Shown in pieces: positions 48,701 through 61,529 of a DNA stretch of 64,000 bases. Positions within the stretch are counted from its first letter, which is position 1. Each line of letters begins with the position of its first letter. The notes under the pieces were generated by a model that was given only the letters and a program-made list of their open reading frames with translations, made no database searches and had not been told where the DNA came from. This DNA comes from Misgurnus anguillicaudatus (Eukaryota > Chordata > Actinopteri > Cypriniformes > Cobitidae), in assembly GCF_027580225.2 (NCBI RefSeq), contig NC_073351.2, positions 2,209,001-2,273,000 on the forward strand, written 5' to 3'. Made by a program: the position numbers and the translations under genes.

Positions 48701-51619
48701 CAAAATGTATTCCTGTAAGTTTCAATTTAAGAACGAGTCCTGGACATAAAATTAGCAAATAATACAGCAGATGCCAACAGTATCTTTGGGTTTTGAAAGA
48801 AGCAAACAAATCTTCTTTAGATCTGATAGTTTCATGTATTTTTGGTTTTGAATCTGACTGTACCAGCCAGCCAACTGTCTGAGCATAGGCAGCAATACAC
48901 AGGACCAGGTTCTGTCAGCCGTGTTCCAACTCATCCTGTGTAGTCTAGTGGTTAGAGCACTGATTCTCACATGTGGGAGACCCAGGTTCAAGTCCCCCCA
49001 ATGTTTAAGTGGAGCTCTCTACTGACAAGTAGTCACTTCTTTAACTCTGATAGAGTTTATGGGCAGCTTATAGCCTGCATATTCTATTTTGCCTTCCCAA
49101 ATCCAGTAGTTTGTTCATTTTATTACTGCTCCTATGTCTCCTGAAGCTGTCTTCATAGCTGATGTGGGCTTAAGATTTCTGCTGGACATTTAAGATCAAA
49201 TTTAAGATAAAGTTCTGGACCTAACATTCAGTGCTTCCAAGCAAAATGTATTCCTGTAAGTTTCAATTTAAGAAAGATTCCTGGACATAAAATTAGCAAA
49301 TAATACAGCAGATGCCAACAGTGTCTTTGGGTTTTGAAAGAAGCAAACAAATCTTCTTTAGATCTGATAGTTTTCATGTATTTTTGGTTTTGACTCTGAC
49401 TCTACCAGCCAGCCAACTGTCTGAGCATAGGCAGCAATACAGATTTTGTCAGCCCAGTTTCAACTCATCCTCTGTAGTCTAGTGGTTAGAGCACTGATTC
49501 TCCCATAGAGCCCTAGGCCCAAGGTTCAAGTCTCACAAGGTTTAAGTGGAGTTCTCCACTGACAAGTAGTCACTTGTTTAGCTCTGATAGAGTTTGTGGG
49601 CAGCTTATAGCCTGCATATTCTATTTTGCCTTCCCAAATCCAGTAGGTTGTTCATTTTATTACTGTTCCTATGTTTCATGAAGCAGTCTTCATAGCTGAT
49701 GTGGGCTTAAGATTTTTGCTGGACATTTGAGACAAAATTTAAGATAGAGTTCTGGACATAAAATTCAGGGCTTTCAAGCAAAATGTATTCCTGTAAGTTT
49801 CAATTTAAAAAAGAGTCCTGGACATAAAATTAGCAAATAATACAGCAGATGCCAACAGTATCTTTGGGGTTTGAAAGAAGCAAACAAATCTTCCTTAGAT
49901 CTGATAGTTTCATGTATTTTTGGTTTTGAATCTGACTGTACCAGCCAGCCAACTGTCTGAGCATAGGCAGCAATACACAGGACCAGGTTCTGTCAGCCCT
50001 GCTCCAACTCATCCTCTGTAGTCTAGTGGTTAGAGCACTGATTCTCACATGTGGGAGACCCAGGTTCAAGTACCCCAATGTTTAAGTGGAGCTCTCTACT
50101 GACAAGTAGTCACTTCTTTAACTCTGATAGAGTTTGTGGCCAGCTTATAGCCTGCATAATCTTTTTGCTTTCCCAACTCCAGTAGTTTGTTCATTTTATT
50201 ACTGCTCCTATGTCTCCTGAAGCAGTCTTCATAGCTGATGTGGGCTTAAGATTTCTGCTGGACATTTAAGATCAAATTTAAGATAGAGTTCTGGACCTAA
50301 CATTCAGTGCCTCCAAGCAAAATGTATTCCTGTAAGTTTCAATTTAAGAAAGATTCCTGGACATAAAATTAGCAAATAATACAGCAGATGCCAACAGTGT
50401 CTTTGGGTTTTGAAAGAAGCAAACAAATCTTCTTTAGATCTGATAGTGTTCATGTATTTTTGGTTTTGACTCTGACTCTACCAGCCAGCCAACTGTCTGA
50501 GCATAGGCAGCAATACAGATTTTGTCAGCCCAGTTTTAACTCATCCTCTGTAGTCTAGTGGTTAGAGCACTGATTCTCCCATAGAGCCCTAGGCCCAAGG
50601 TTCAAGTCTCACAAGGTTTAAGTGGAGTTCTCCACTGACAAGTAGTCAGTTGTTTAGCTCTGATAGAGTTTGTGGGCAGCTTATAGCCTGCATATTCTAT
50701 TTTGCCTTTCCAAATCCAGTAGGTTGTTCATTTTATTACTGTTCCTATGTTTCATGAAGCTGTCTTCATAGCTGATGTGGGCTTAAGATTTTTGCTGGAC
50801 ATTTGAGATAAAATTTAAAATAGAGTTCTGGACATAAAATTCAGGGCTTTCAAGCAAAATGTATTCCTGTAAGTTTCAATTTAAGAAAGAGTCGTGGACA
50901 TAAAATTAGCAAATAATACAACAGATGCCAACAGTATCTTTGGGGTTTGAAAGAAGCAAACAAATCTTCTTTAGATCTGATAGTTTCATGTATTTTTGGT
51001 TTTGAATCTGACTGTACCAGCCAGCCAACTGTCTGAGCATAGGCAGCAATACACAGGACCAGGTTCTGTCAGCCCTGCTCCAACTCATCCTCTGTAGTCT
51101 AGTGGTTAGAGCACTGATTCTCACATGTGGGAGACCCAGGTTCAAGTCCCCCAATGTTTAAGTGGAGCTCTCTACTGACAAGTAGTCACTTCTTTAACTC
51201 TGATAGAGTTTGTGGCCAGCTTATAGCCTGCATAATCTTTTTGCTTTCCCAAATCCAGTAGTTTGTTCATTTTAATACTGCTCCTATGTCTCCTGAAGCA
51301 GTCTTCATAGCTGATGTGGGCTTAAGATTTTTGCTGGACATTTGAGATAAAATTTAAGATAGAGTTCTGGACCTAACATTCAGTGCCTCCAAGCAAAATG
51401 TATTCCTGTAAGTTTCAATTTAAGAAAGATTCCTGGACATAAAATTAGCAAATTATACAGCAGATGCCAACAGCGTCTTTGGGTTTTGAAAGAAGCAAAC
51501 AAATTATCTTTAGATCTGATAGTGTTCATGTATTTTTGGTTTTGACTCTGACTCTACCAGCCAGCCAACTGTCTGAGCATAGGCAGCAATACAGATTTTG
51601 TCAGCCCAGATTCAACTCA

Positions 51620-52700
51620 TCATCTGTAGTCTAGTGGTTAGGGCACTGATTCTCCCATAGAGCCCCAGGCCCCAGGTTCAAGTCTCACAAGGTTTAAGTG
51701 TAGTTCTCCACTGACAAGTAGTCACTTGTTTAGCTCTAATAGAGTTTGTGGGCAGCTTATAGCCTGCATATTCTATTTTGCCTTCCCAAATCCAGTAGTT
51801 TGTTCATTTTATTACTGCTCCTATGTCTCCTGAAGCAGTCTTCATAGCTGATGTGGGCTTAAGATTTCTGCTGGACATTTAAGATCAAATTTAAGATAGA
51901 GTTCTGGACCTAACATTCAGTGCCTCCAAGCAAAATGTATTCCTGTAAGTTTCAATTTAAGAAAGATTCCTGGACATAAAATTAGCAAATAATACAGCAG
52001 ATGCCAACAGTGTCTTTGGGTTTTGAAAGAAGCAAACAAATCTTCTTTAGATCTGATAGTGTTCATGTATTTTTGGTTTTGACTCTGACTCTACCAGCCA
52101 GCCAACTCTCTGACCATAGGCAGCAATACAGATTTTGTCAGCCCAGTTTCAACTCATCCTCTGTAGTCTAGTGGTTAGAGCACTGATTCTCCCATAGAGC
52201 CCTAGGCCCCAAGTTCAAGTCTCACAAGGTTTAAGTGGAGTTCTCCACTGACAAGTAGTCACTTGTTTAGCTCTGATAGAGTTTGTGGGCAGCTTATAGC
52301 CTGCATATTCTATTTTGCCTTTCCAAATCCAGTAGGTTGTTCATTTTATTACTGTTCCTATGTTTCATGAAGCAGTCTTCATAGCTGATGTGGGCTTAAG
52401 ATTTTTGCTGGACATTTGAGATAAAATTTAAGATAGAGTTCTGGACATAAAATTCAGGGCTTTCAAGCAAAATGTATTCCTGTAAGTTTCAATTTAAGAA
52501 AGAGTCCTGGACATAAAATTAGCAAATAATACAACAGATGCCAACAGTATCTTTGGGGTTTGAAAGAAGCAAACAAATCTTCTTTAGATCTGATAGTTTC
52601 ATGTATTTTTGGTTTTGAATCTGACTGTACCAGCCAGCCAACTGTCTGAGCATAGGCAGCAATACACAGGACCAGGTTCTGTCAGCCCTGCTCCAACTCA
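51620..52700 (+). repeat. BB doublet, copy 5 of 5
   Basis: B-type blocks start at 51620 and about 52157, only 6,997 bp (13 monomers) after copy 4. The upstream A block at 51088 is of a different subtype from the one preceding copies 2 to 4, so the duplication joint lies just left of this doublet. Confidence 0.8.
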
Positions 52701-55700
52701 TTCTCTGTAGTCTAGTGGTTAGAGCACTGATTCTCACATGTGGGAGACCCAGGTTCAAGTCCCCCAATGTTTAAGTGGAGCTCTCTACTGACAAGTAGTC
52801 ACTTCTTTAACTCTGATAGAGTTTGTGGGCAGCTTATAGCCTGCATAATCTTTTTGCCTTCCCAAATCCAGTAGTTTGTTCATTTTATTACTGCTCCTAT
52901 GTCTCCTGAAGCAGTCTTCATAGCTGATGTGGGCTTAAGATTTCTGCTGGACATTTAAGATCAAATTTAAAATAGAGTTCTGGACCTAACATTCAGTGTC
53001 TCCAAGCAAAATGTATTCCTGTAAGTTTCAATTTAAGAAAGATTCCTGGACATAAAATTAGCAAATAATACAGCAGATGCCACAGTGTCTTTGGGTTTTG
53101 AAAGAAGCAAACAAATCTTCTTTAGATCTGATAGTTTTTATGTATTTTTGGTTTTGACTCTGACTGTACCAGCCAGCCAACTGTCTGAGCATAGGCAGCA
53201 ATACAGATTTTGTCAGCCCAGCTTCAACTCATCCTCTGTAGTCTAGTGGTTAGAGCACTGATTCTCCCATAGAGCCCCAGGCCCCAGGTTCAAGTCTCAC
53301 AAGGTTTAAGTGGAGTTCTCCACTGACAAGTAGTCACTTGTTTAGCTCTGATAGAGTTTGTGGGCAGCTTATAGTCTGCATATTCTATTTTGCCTTCCCA
53401 AATCCAGTAGGTTGTTCATTTTATTACTGTTCCTATGTCTCATGAAGCAGTCTTCATAGCTGATGTGGGCTTAAGATTTTTGATGGACATTTGAGATAAA
53501 ATTTAAGATAGAGTTCTGGACATAAAATTCAGGGCTTTCAAGCAAAATGTATTCCTGTAAGTTTCAATTTAAGAACGAGTCCTGGACATAAAATTAGCAA
53601 ATAATACAGCAGATGCCAACAGTATCTTTGGGTTTTGAAAGAAGCAAACAAATCTTCTTTAGATCTGATAGTTTCATGTATTTTTGGTTTTGAATCTGAC
53701 TGTACCAGCCAGCCAACTGTCTGAGCATAGGCAGCAATACACAGGACCAGGTTCTGTCAGCCGTGTTCCAACTCATCCTGTGTAGTCTAGTGGTTAGAGC
53801 ACTGATTCTCACATGTGGGAGACCCAGGTTCAAGTCCCCCCAATGTTTAAGTGGAGCTCTCTACTGACAAGTAGTCACTTCTTTAACTCTGATAGAGTTT
53901 ATGGGCAGCTTATAGCCTGCATATTCTATTTTGCCTTCCCAAATCCAGTAGTTTGTTCATTTTATTACTGCTCCTATGTCTCCTGAAGCTGTCTTCATAG
54001 CTGATGTGGGCTTAAGATTTCTGCTGGACATTTAAGATCAAATTTAAGATAAAGTTCTGGACCTAACATTCAGTGCTTCCAAGCAAAATGTATTCCTGTA
54101 AGTTTCAATTTAAGAAAGATTCCTGGACATAAAATTAGCAAATAATACAGCAGATGCCAACAGTGTCTTTGGGTTTTGAAAGAAGCAAACAAATCTTCTT
54201 TAGATCTGATAGTTTTCATGTATTTTTGGTTTTGACTCTGACTCTACCAGCCAGCCAACTGTCTGAGCATAGGCAGCAATACAGATTTTGTCAGCCCAGT
54301 TTCAACTCATCCTCTGTAGTCTAGTGGTTAGAGCACTGATTCTCCTATAGAGCCCTAGGCCCAAGGTTCAAGTCTCACAAGGTTTAAGTGGAGTTCTCCA
54401 CTGACAAGTAGTCACTTGTTTAGCTCTGATAGAGTTTGTGGGCAGCTTATAGCCTGCATATTCTATTTTGCCTTCCCAAATCCAGTAGGTTGTTCATTTT
54501 ATTACTGTTCCTATGTTTCATGAAGCAGTCTTCATAGCTGATGTGGGCTTAAGATTTTTGCTGGACATTTGAGATAAAATTTAAGATAGAGTTCTGGACA
54601 TAAAATTCAGGGCTTTCAAGCAAAATGTATTCCTGTAAGTTTCAATTTAAAAAAGAGTCCTGGACATAAAATTAGCAAATAATACAGCAGATGCCAACAG
54701 TATCTTTGGGGTTTGAAAGAAGCAAACAAATCTTCTTTAGATCTGATAGTTTCATGTATTTTTGGTTTTGAATCTGACTGTACCAGCCAGCCAACTGTCT
54801 GAGCATAGGCAGCAATACACAGGACCAGGTTCTGTCAGCCCTGCTCCAACTCATCCTGTGTAGTCTAGTGGTTAGAGCACTGATTCTCACATGTGGGAGA
54901 CCCAGGTTCAAGTCCCCCAATGTTTAAGTGGAGCTCTCTACTGACAAGTAGTCACTTCTTTAACTCTGATAGAGTTTATGGGCAGCTTATAGCCTGCATA
55001 TTCTATTTTGCCTTCCCAAATCCAGTAGTTTGTTCATTTTATTACTGCTCCTATGTCTCCTGAAGCAGTCTTCATAGCTGATGTGGGCTTAAGATTTCTG
55101 CTGGACATTTAAGATCAAATTTAAGATAGAGTTCTGGACCTAACATTCAGTGCCTCCAAGCAAAATGTATTCCTGTAAGTTTCAATTTAAGAAAGATTCC
55201 TGGACATAAAATTAGCAAATAATACAGGAGATGCCAACAGTGTCTTTGGGTTTTGAAAGAAGCAAACAAATCTTCTTTAGATCTGATAGTTTTCATGTAT
55301 TTTTGGTTTTGACTCTGACTCTACCAGCCAGCCAACTGTCTGAGCATAGGCAGCAATACAGATTTTGTCAGCCCAGCTTCAACTCATCCTCTGTAGTCTA
55401 GTGGTTAGAGCACTGATTCTCCCATAGAGCCCCAGGCCCCAGGTTCAAGTCTCACAAGGTTTAAGTGGAGTTCTCCACTGACAAGTAGTTACTTGTTTAG
55501 CTCTGATAGAGTTTGTGGGCAGCTTATAGCCTGCATATTCTATATTGCCTTCCCAAATCCAGTAGGTTGTTCATTTTATTACTGTCCCTCTGTCTCATGA
55601 AGCAGTCTTCATAGCTGATGTGGGCTTAAGATTTTTGCTGGACATTTGAGATAAAATTTAAGATAGAGTTCTGGACATAAAATTCAGGGCTTTCAATCAA

Positions 55701-57006
55701 AATGTATTCCTGTAAGTTTCAATTTAAGAAAGAGTCCTGGACATAGAATTAGCAAATAATACAACAGATGCCAACAGTATCTTTGGGGTTTGAAAGAAGC
55801 AAACAAATCTTCTTTAGATCTGATAGTTTCATGTATTTTTGGTTTTGAATCTGACTGTACCAGCCAGCCAACTGTCTGAGCATAGGCAGCAATACACAGG
55901 ACCAGGTTCTGTCAGCCCTGCTCCAACTCATCCTCTGTAGTCTAGTGGTTAGAGCACTGATTCTCACATGTGGGAGACCCAGGTTCAAGTACCCCAATGT
56001 TTAAGTGGAGCTCTCTACTGACAAGTAGTCACTTCTTTAACTCTGATAGAGTTTGTGGCCAGCTTATAGCCTGCATAATCTTTTTGCTTTCCCAACTCCA
56101 GTAGTTTGTTCATTTTATTACTGCTCCTATGTCTCCTGAAGCAGTCTTCATAGCTGATGTGGGCTTAAGATTTCTGCTGGACATTTAAGATCAAATTTAA
56201 GATAGAGTTCTGGACCTAACAGTCAGTGCCTCCAAGCAAAATGTATTCCTGTAAGTTTCAATTTAAGAAAGATTCCTGGACATAAAATTAGCAAATAATA
56301 CAGCAGATGCCAACAGTGTCTTTGGGTTTTGAAAGAAGCAAACAAATCTTCTTTAGATCTGATAGTGTTCATGTATTTTTGGTTTTGACTCTGACTCTAC
56401 CAGCCAGCCAACTGTCTGAGCATAGGCAGCAATACAGATTTTGTCAGCCCAGTTTCAACTCATCCTCTGTAGTCTAGTGGTTAGAGCACTGATTCTCCCA
56501 TAGAGCCCTAGGCCCAAGGTTCAAGTCTCACAAGGTTTAAGTGGAGTTCTCCACTGACAAGTAGTCAGTTGTTTAGCTCTGATAGAGTTTGTGGGCAGCT
56601 TATAGCCTGCATATTCTATTTTGCCTTTCCAAATCCAGTAGGTTGTTCATTTTATTACTGTTCCTATGTTTCATGAAGCTGTCTTCATAGCTGATGTGGG
56701 CTTAAGATTTTTGCTGGACATTTGAGATAAAATTTAAAATAGAGTTCTGGACATAAAATTCAGGGCTTTCAAGCAAAATGTATTCCTGTAAGTTTCAATT
56801 TAAGAAAGAGTCGTGGACATAAAATTAGCAAATAATACAACAGATGCCAACAGTATCTTTGGGGTTTGAAAGAAGCAAACAAATCTTCTTTAGATCTGAT
56901 AGTTTCATGTATTTTTGGTTTTGAATCTGACTGTACCAGCCAGCCAACTGTCTGAGCATAGGCAGCAATACACAGGACCAGGTTCTGTCAGCCCTGCTCC
57001 AACTCA

Positions 57007-57612
57007 TCCTCTGTAGTCTAGTGGTTAGAGCACTGATTCTCACGTGTGGGAGACCCAGGTTCAAGTCCCCCAATGTTTAAGTGGAGCTCTCTACTGACAA
57101 GTAGTCACTTCTTTAACTCTGATAGAGTTTGTGGCCAGCTTATAGCCTGCATAATCTTTTTGCTTTCCCAAATCCAGTAGTTTGTTCATTTTATTACTGC
57201 TCCTATGTCTCCTGAAGCAGTCTTCATAGCTGATGTGGGCTTAAGATTTTTGCTGGACATTTGAGATAAAATTTAAGATAGAGTTCTGGACATAAAATTC
57301 AGGGCTTTCAAGCAAAATGTATTCCTGTAAGTTTCAATTTAAGAAAGAGTCCTGGACATAAAATTAGCAAATAATACAGCAGATGCCAACAGTATCTTTG
57401 GGTTTCGAAAGAAGCAAACAAATCTTCTTTAGATCTGAAAGTTTCATGTATTTTTGGTTTTGAATCTGACTGTACCAGCCAGCCAACTGTCTGAGCATAG
57501 GCAGCAATACACAGGACCAGGTTCTGTCAGCCCTGCTCCAACTCATCCTGTGTAGTCTAGTGGTTAGAGCACTGATTCTCACATGTGGGAGACCCAGGTT
57601 CAAGTCCCCCAA
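57007..57612 (+). repeat. AA doublet opening block V
   Basis: A-type blocks start at 57007 and 57546. The switch from A-type to B-type sites is again between CTCCTGAAG (about 57210) and TTTTTGCTGG (about 57247). It lacks the private variants of the block II-IV doublets and carries TTTCGAAAG instead, linking it to the chimeric monomers at 21 and 37 kb. It may be a separate event or a different branch. Confidence 0.7.
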
Positions 57613-58429
57613 TGTTTAAGTGGAGCTCTCTACTGACAAGTAGTCACTTCTTTAACTCGGATAGAGTTTATGGGCAGCTTATAGCCTGCATATTCTGTTT
57701 TGCCTTCCCAAATCCAGTAGTTTGTTCATTTTATTACTGCTCCTATGTCTCCTGAAGCAGTCTTCATAGCTGATGTGGGCTTAAGATTTTTGCTGGACAT
57801 TTAAGATCAAATTTAAGATAGAGTTCTGGACCTAACATTCAGTGCCTCCAAGCAAAATGTATTCCTGTAAGTTTCAATTTAAGAAAGATTCCTGGACATA
57901 AAATTAGCAAATAATACAGCAGATGCCAACAGTGTCTTTGGGTTTTGAAAGAAGCAAACAAATCTTCTTTAGATCTGATAGTGTTCATGTATTTTTGGTT
58001 TTGACTCTGACTCTACCAGCCAGCCAACTCTCTGAGCATAGGCAGCAATACAGATTTTGTCAGCCCAGTTTCAACTCATCCTCTGTAGTCTAGTGGTTAG
58101 AGCACTGATTCTCCCATAGAGCCCTAGGCCCAAGGTTCAAGTCTCACAAGGTTTAAGTGGAGTTCTCCACTGACAAGTAGTCACTTGTTTAGCCCTGATA
58201 GAGTTTGTGGGCAGCTTATAGCCTGCATATTCTATTTTGCCTTTCCAAATCCAGTAGGTTGTTCATTTTATTACTGTTCCTATGTTTCATGAAGCAGTCT
58301 TCATAGCTGATGTGGGCTTAAGATTTTTGCTGGACATTTGAGATAAAATTTAAGATAGAGTTCTGGACATAAAATTCAGGGCTTTCAAGCAAAATGTATT
58401 CCTGTAAGTTTCAATTTAAGAAAGAGTCC

Positions 58430-58769
58430 TGGACATAAAATTAGCAAATAATACAGCAGATGCCAACAGTATCTTTGGGGTTTGAAAGAAGCAAACAAAT
58501 TTAAGATAGAGTTCTGGACCTAACATTCAGTGCCTCCAAGCAAAATGTATTCCTGTAAGTTTCAATTTAAGAAAGATTCCTGGACATAAAATTAGCAAAT
58601 AATACAGCAGATGCCAACAGTGTCTTTGGGTTTTGAAAGAAGCAAACAAATCTTCTTTAGATCTGATAGTTTTCATGTATTTTTGGTTTTGACTCTGACT
58701 CTACCAGCCAGCCAACTGTCTGAGCATAGGCAGCAATACAGATGTTGTCAGCCCAGCTTCAACTCATTC
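58430..58769 (+). repeat. Truncated monomer with 388-bp internal deletion
   Basis: The B unit runs normally to GAAGCAAACAAAT and then jumps at 58496-58500 to TTAAGATAGAGTTCTGG in the middle of an A unit. The intact dimer at 4675-5063 shows that 388 bp are missing, including a whole A-type tRNA-like block. The five bases CAAAT at the joint occur at both deletion ends, as expected for microhomology-mediated joining. The distance between the flanking A blocks (57546 to 59311, 1,765 bp) is short by the same 388 bp. This is the only unit in the window without a tRNA-like block. Confidence 0.85.
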
Positions 58770-59841
58770 TCTGTAGTCTAGTGGTTAGAGCACTGATTCT
58801 CCCATAGAGCCCCAGGCCCCAGGTTCAAGTCTCACAAGGTTTAAGTGGAGTTCTCCACTGACAAGTAGTCACTTGTTTAGCTCTGATAGAGTTTGTGGGC
58901 AGCTTATAGCCTGCCTATACTATTTTGCCTTCCCAAATCCAGTAGGTTGTTCATTTTATTACTGTTCCTATGTTTCATGAAGCAGTCTTCATAGCTGATG
59001 TGGGCTTAAGATTTTTGCTGGACATTTGAGATAAAATTTAAGATAGAGTTCTGGACATAAAATTCAGGGCTTTCAAGCAAAATGTATTCCTGTAAGTTTC
59101 AATTTAAGAAAGAGTCCTGGACATAATATTAGCAAATTATACAGCAGATGCCAACAGTATCTTTGGGTTTTGAAAGAAGCAAACAAATCTTCTTTAGATC
59201 TGATAGTTTCATGTATTTTTGGTTTTGAATCTGACTGTACCAGCCAGCCAACTGTCTGAGCATAGGCAGCAATACACAGGACCAGGTTCTGTCAGCCCTG
59301 CTCCAACTCATTCTCTGTAGTCTAGTGGTTAGAGCACTGATTCTCACATGTGGGAGACCCAGGTTCAAGTCCCCCAATGTTTAAGTGGAGCTCTCTACTG
59401 ACAAGTAGTCACTTCTTTAACTCTGATAGAGTTTGTGGGCAGCTTATAGCCTGCATAATCTTTTTGCCTTCCCAAATCCAGTAGTTTGTTCATTTTATTA
59501 CTGCTCCTATGTCTCCTGAAGCAGTCTTCATAGCTGATGTGGGCTTAAGATTTCTGCTGGACATTTAAGATCAAATTTAAGATAGAGTTCTGGACCTAAC
59601 ATTCAGTGCCTCCAAGCTAAATGTATTCCTGTAAGTTTCAATTTAAGAAAGATTCCTGGACATAAAATTAGCAAATAATACAGCAGATGCCACAGTGTCT
59701 TTGGGTTTTGAAAGAAGCAAACAAATCTTCTTTAGATCTGATAGTTTTTATGTATTTTTGGTTTTGACTCTGACTGTACCAGCCAGCCAACTGTCTGAGC
59801 ATAGGCAGCAATACAGATTTTGTCAGCCCAGCTTCAACTCA

Positions 59842-60922
59842 TCCTCTGTAGTCTAGTGGTTAGAGCACTGATTCTCCCATAGAGCCCCAGGCCCCAGGTT
59901 CAAGTCTCACAAGGTTTAAGTGGAGTTCTCCACTGACAAGTAGTCACTTGTTTAGCTCTGATAGAGTTTGTGGGCAGCTTATAGCCTGCATATTCTATTT
60001 TGCCTTCCCAAATCCAGTAGGTTGTTCATTTTATTACTGTTCCTATGTCTCATGAAGCAGTCTTCATAGCTGATGTGGGCTTAAGATTTTTGATGGACAT
60101 TTGAGATAAAATTTAAGATAGAGTTCTGGACCTAACATTCAGTGCCTCCAAGCAAAATGTATTCCTGTAAGTTTCAATTTAAGAAAGATTCCTGGACATA
60201 AAATTAGCAAATAATACAGCAGATGCCAACAGTGTCTTTGGGTTTTGAAAGAAGCAAACAAATCTTCTTTAGATCTGATAGTGTTCATGTATTTTTGGTT
60301 TTGACTCTGACTCTACCAGCCAGCCAACTGTCTGAGCATAGGCAGCAATACAGATTTTGTCAACCCAGCTTCAACTCATCCTCTGTAGTCTAGTGGTTAG
60401 AGCACTGATTCTCCCATAGAGCCCCAGGCCCCAGGTTCAAGTCTCACAAGGTTTAAGTGGAGTTCTCCACTGACAAGTAGTCACTTGTTTAGCTCTGATA
60501 GAGTTTGTGGGCAGCTTATAGCCTGCATATTCTATATTGCCTTCCCAAATCCAGTAGGTTGTTCATTTTATTACTGTCCCTCTGTCTCATGAAGCAGTCT
60601 TTATAGCTGATGTGGGCTTAAGATTTTTGCTGGACATTTGAGATAAAATTTAAGATAGACTTCTGGACATAAAATTCAGGGCTTTCAAGCAAAATGTATT
60701 CCTGTAAGTTTCAATTTAAGAAAGAGTCCTGGACATAAAATTAGCAAATAATACAGCAGATGCCAACAGTATCTTTGGGTTTTGAAAGAAGCAAACAAAT
60801 CTTCTTTAGATCTGATAGTTTCATGTATTTTTGGTTTTGAATCTGACTGTACCAGCCAGCCAACTGTCTGAGCATAGGCAGCAATACACAGGACCAGGTT
60901 CTGTCAGCCCTGCTCCAACTCA
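59842..60922 (+). repeat. BB doublet of independent origin
   Basis: B-type blocks start at 59842 and 60379. It lacks the marker set of the other five. The monomer stays B-type as far as TTTTTGATGGACATTTGAGA (about 60108) and switches to A-type only at GGACCTAAC (about 60131). This is a second, separate recombination between the two monomer types. Confidence 0.7.
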
Positions 60923-61529
60923 TCCTCTGTAGTCTAGTGGTTAGAGCACTGATTCTCACATGTGGGAGACCCAGGTTCAAGTCCCCCAATGTTTAAGTGG
61001 AGCTCTCTACTGACAAGTAGTCACTTGTTTAACTCTGATAGAGTGTGTGGGCAGCTTATAACCTGCATAACCTTTTTGCCTTCCCAAATCCAGTAGTTTG
61101 TTCATTTTATTACTGCTCCTATGTCTCCTGAAGCAGTCTTCATAGCTGATGTGGGCTTAAGATTTTTTGCTGGACATTTAAGATCAAATTTAAGATAGTG
61201 TTCTGGACATAAAATTCAGGGCTTTCAAGCAAAATGTATTCCTGTAAGTTTCAATTTAAGAAAGAGTCCTGGACATAAAATTAGCAAATAATACAGCAGA
61301 TGCCAACAGTATCTTTGGGGTTGGAAAGAAGCAAACAAATCTCCTTTAGATCTGATAGTTTCATGTATTTTTGGTTTTGAATCTGACTGTACCAGCCAGC
61401 CAACTGTTTGAGCATAGGCAGCAATACACAGGACCAGGTTCTGTCAGCCCTGCTCCAACTCATCCTCTGTAGTCTAGTGGTTAGAGCACTGATTCTCACA
61501 TGTGGGAGACCCAGGTTCAAGTCCCCCAA
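60923..61529 (+). repeat. AA doublet with late switch point
   Basis: A-type blocks start at 60923 and 61463, 540 bp apart because of an extra T (GATTTTTTGC, about 61161). A-type sites persist to AGATCAAATT (about 61190) and B-type begins at GGACATAAAATT (about 61206). The switch lies downstream of those in the other doublets, so it is probably an independent recombination event. The monomer also has private changes such as ATAACCTGCATAACC and GATAGTG. Confidence 0.7.

Larger units (their letters stand above)
42475..57006 (+). repeat. Higher-order block IV (27 monomers, 14,532 bp)
   Basis: This block opens with the same AA doublet (42475, with TTACCTCTG and AAGACAGAG), followed by the BB doublet at 44623. 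A second BB doublet with the same private markers lies 6,997 bp (13 monomers) further on, at 51620, so part of the block is itself duplicated. Monomers at 46779, 48934 and 53776 share AGAACGAG and CAGCCGTGTT, which are not seen elsewhere in the window, showing local spread of a new variant. Confidence 0.7.
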
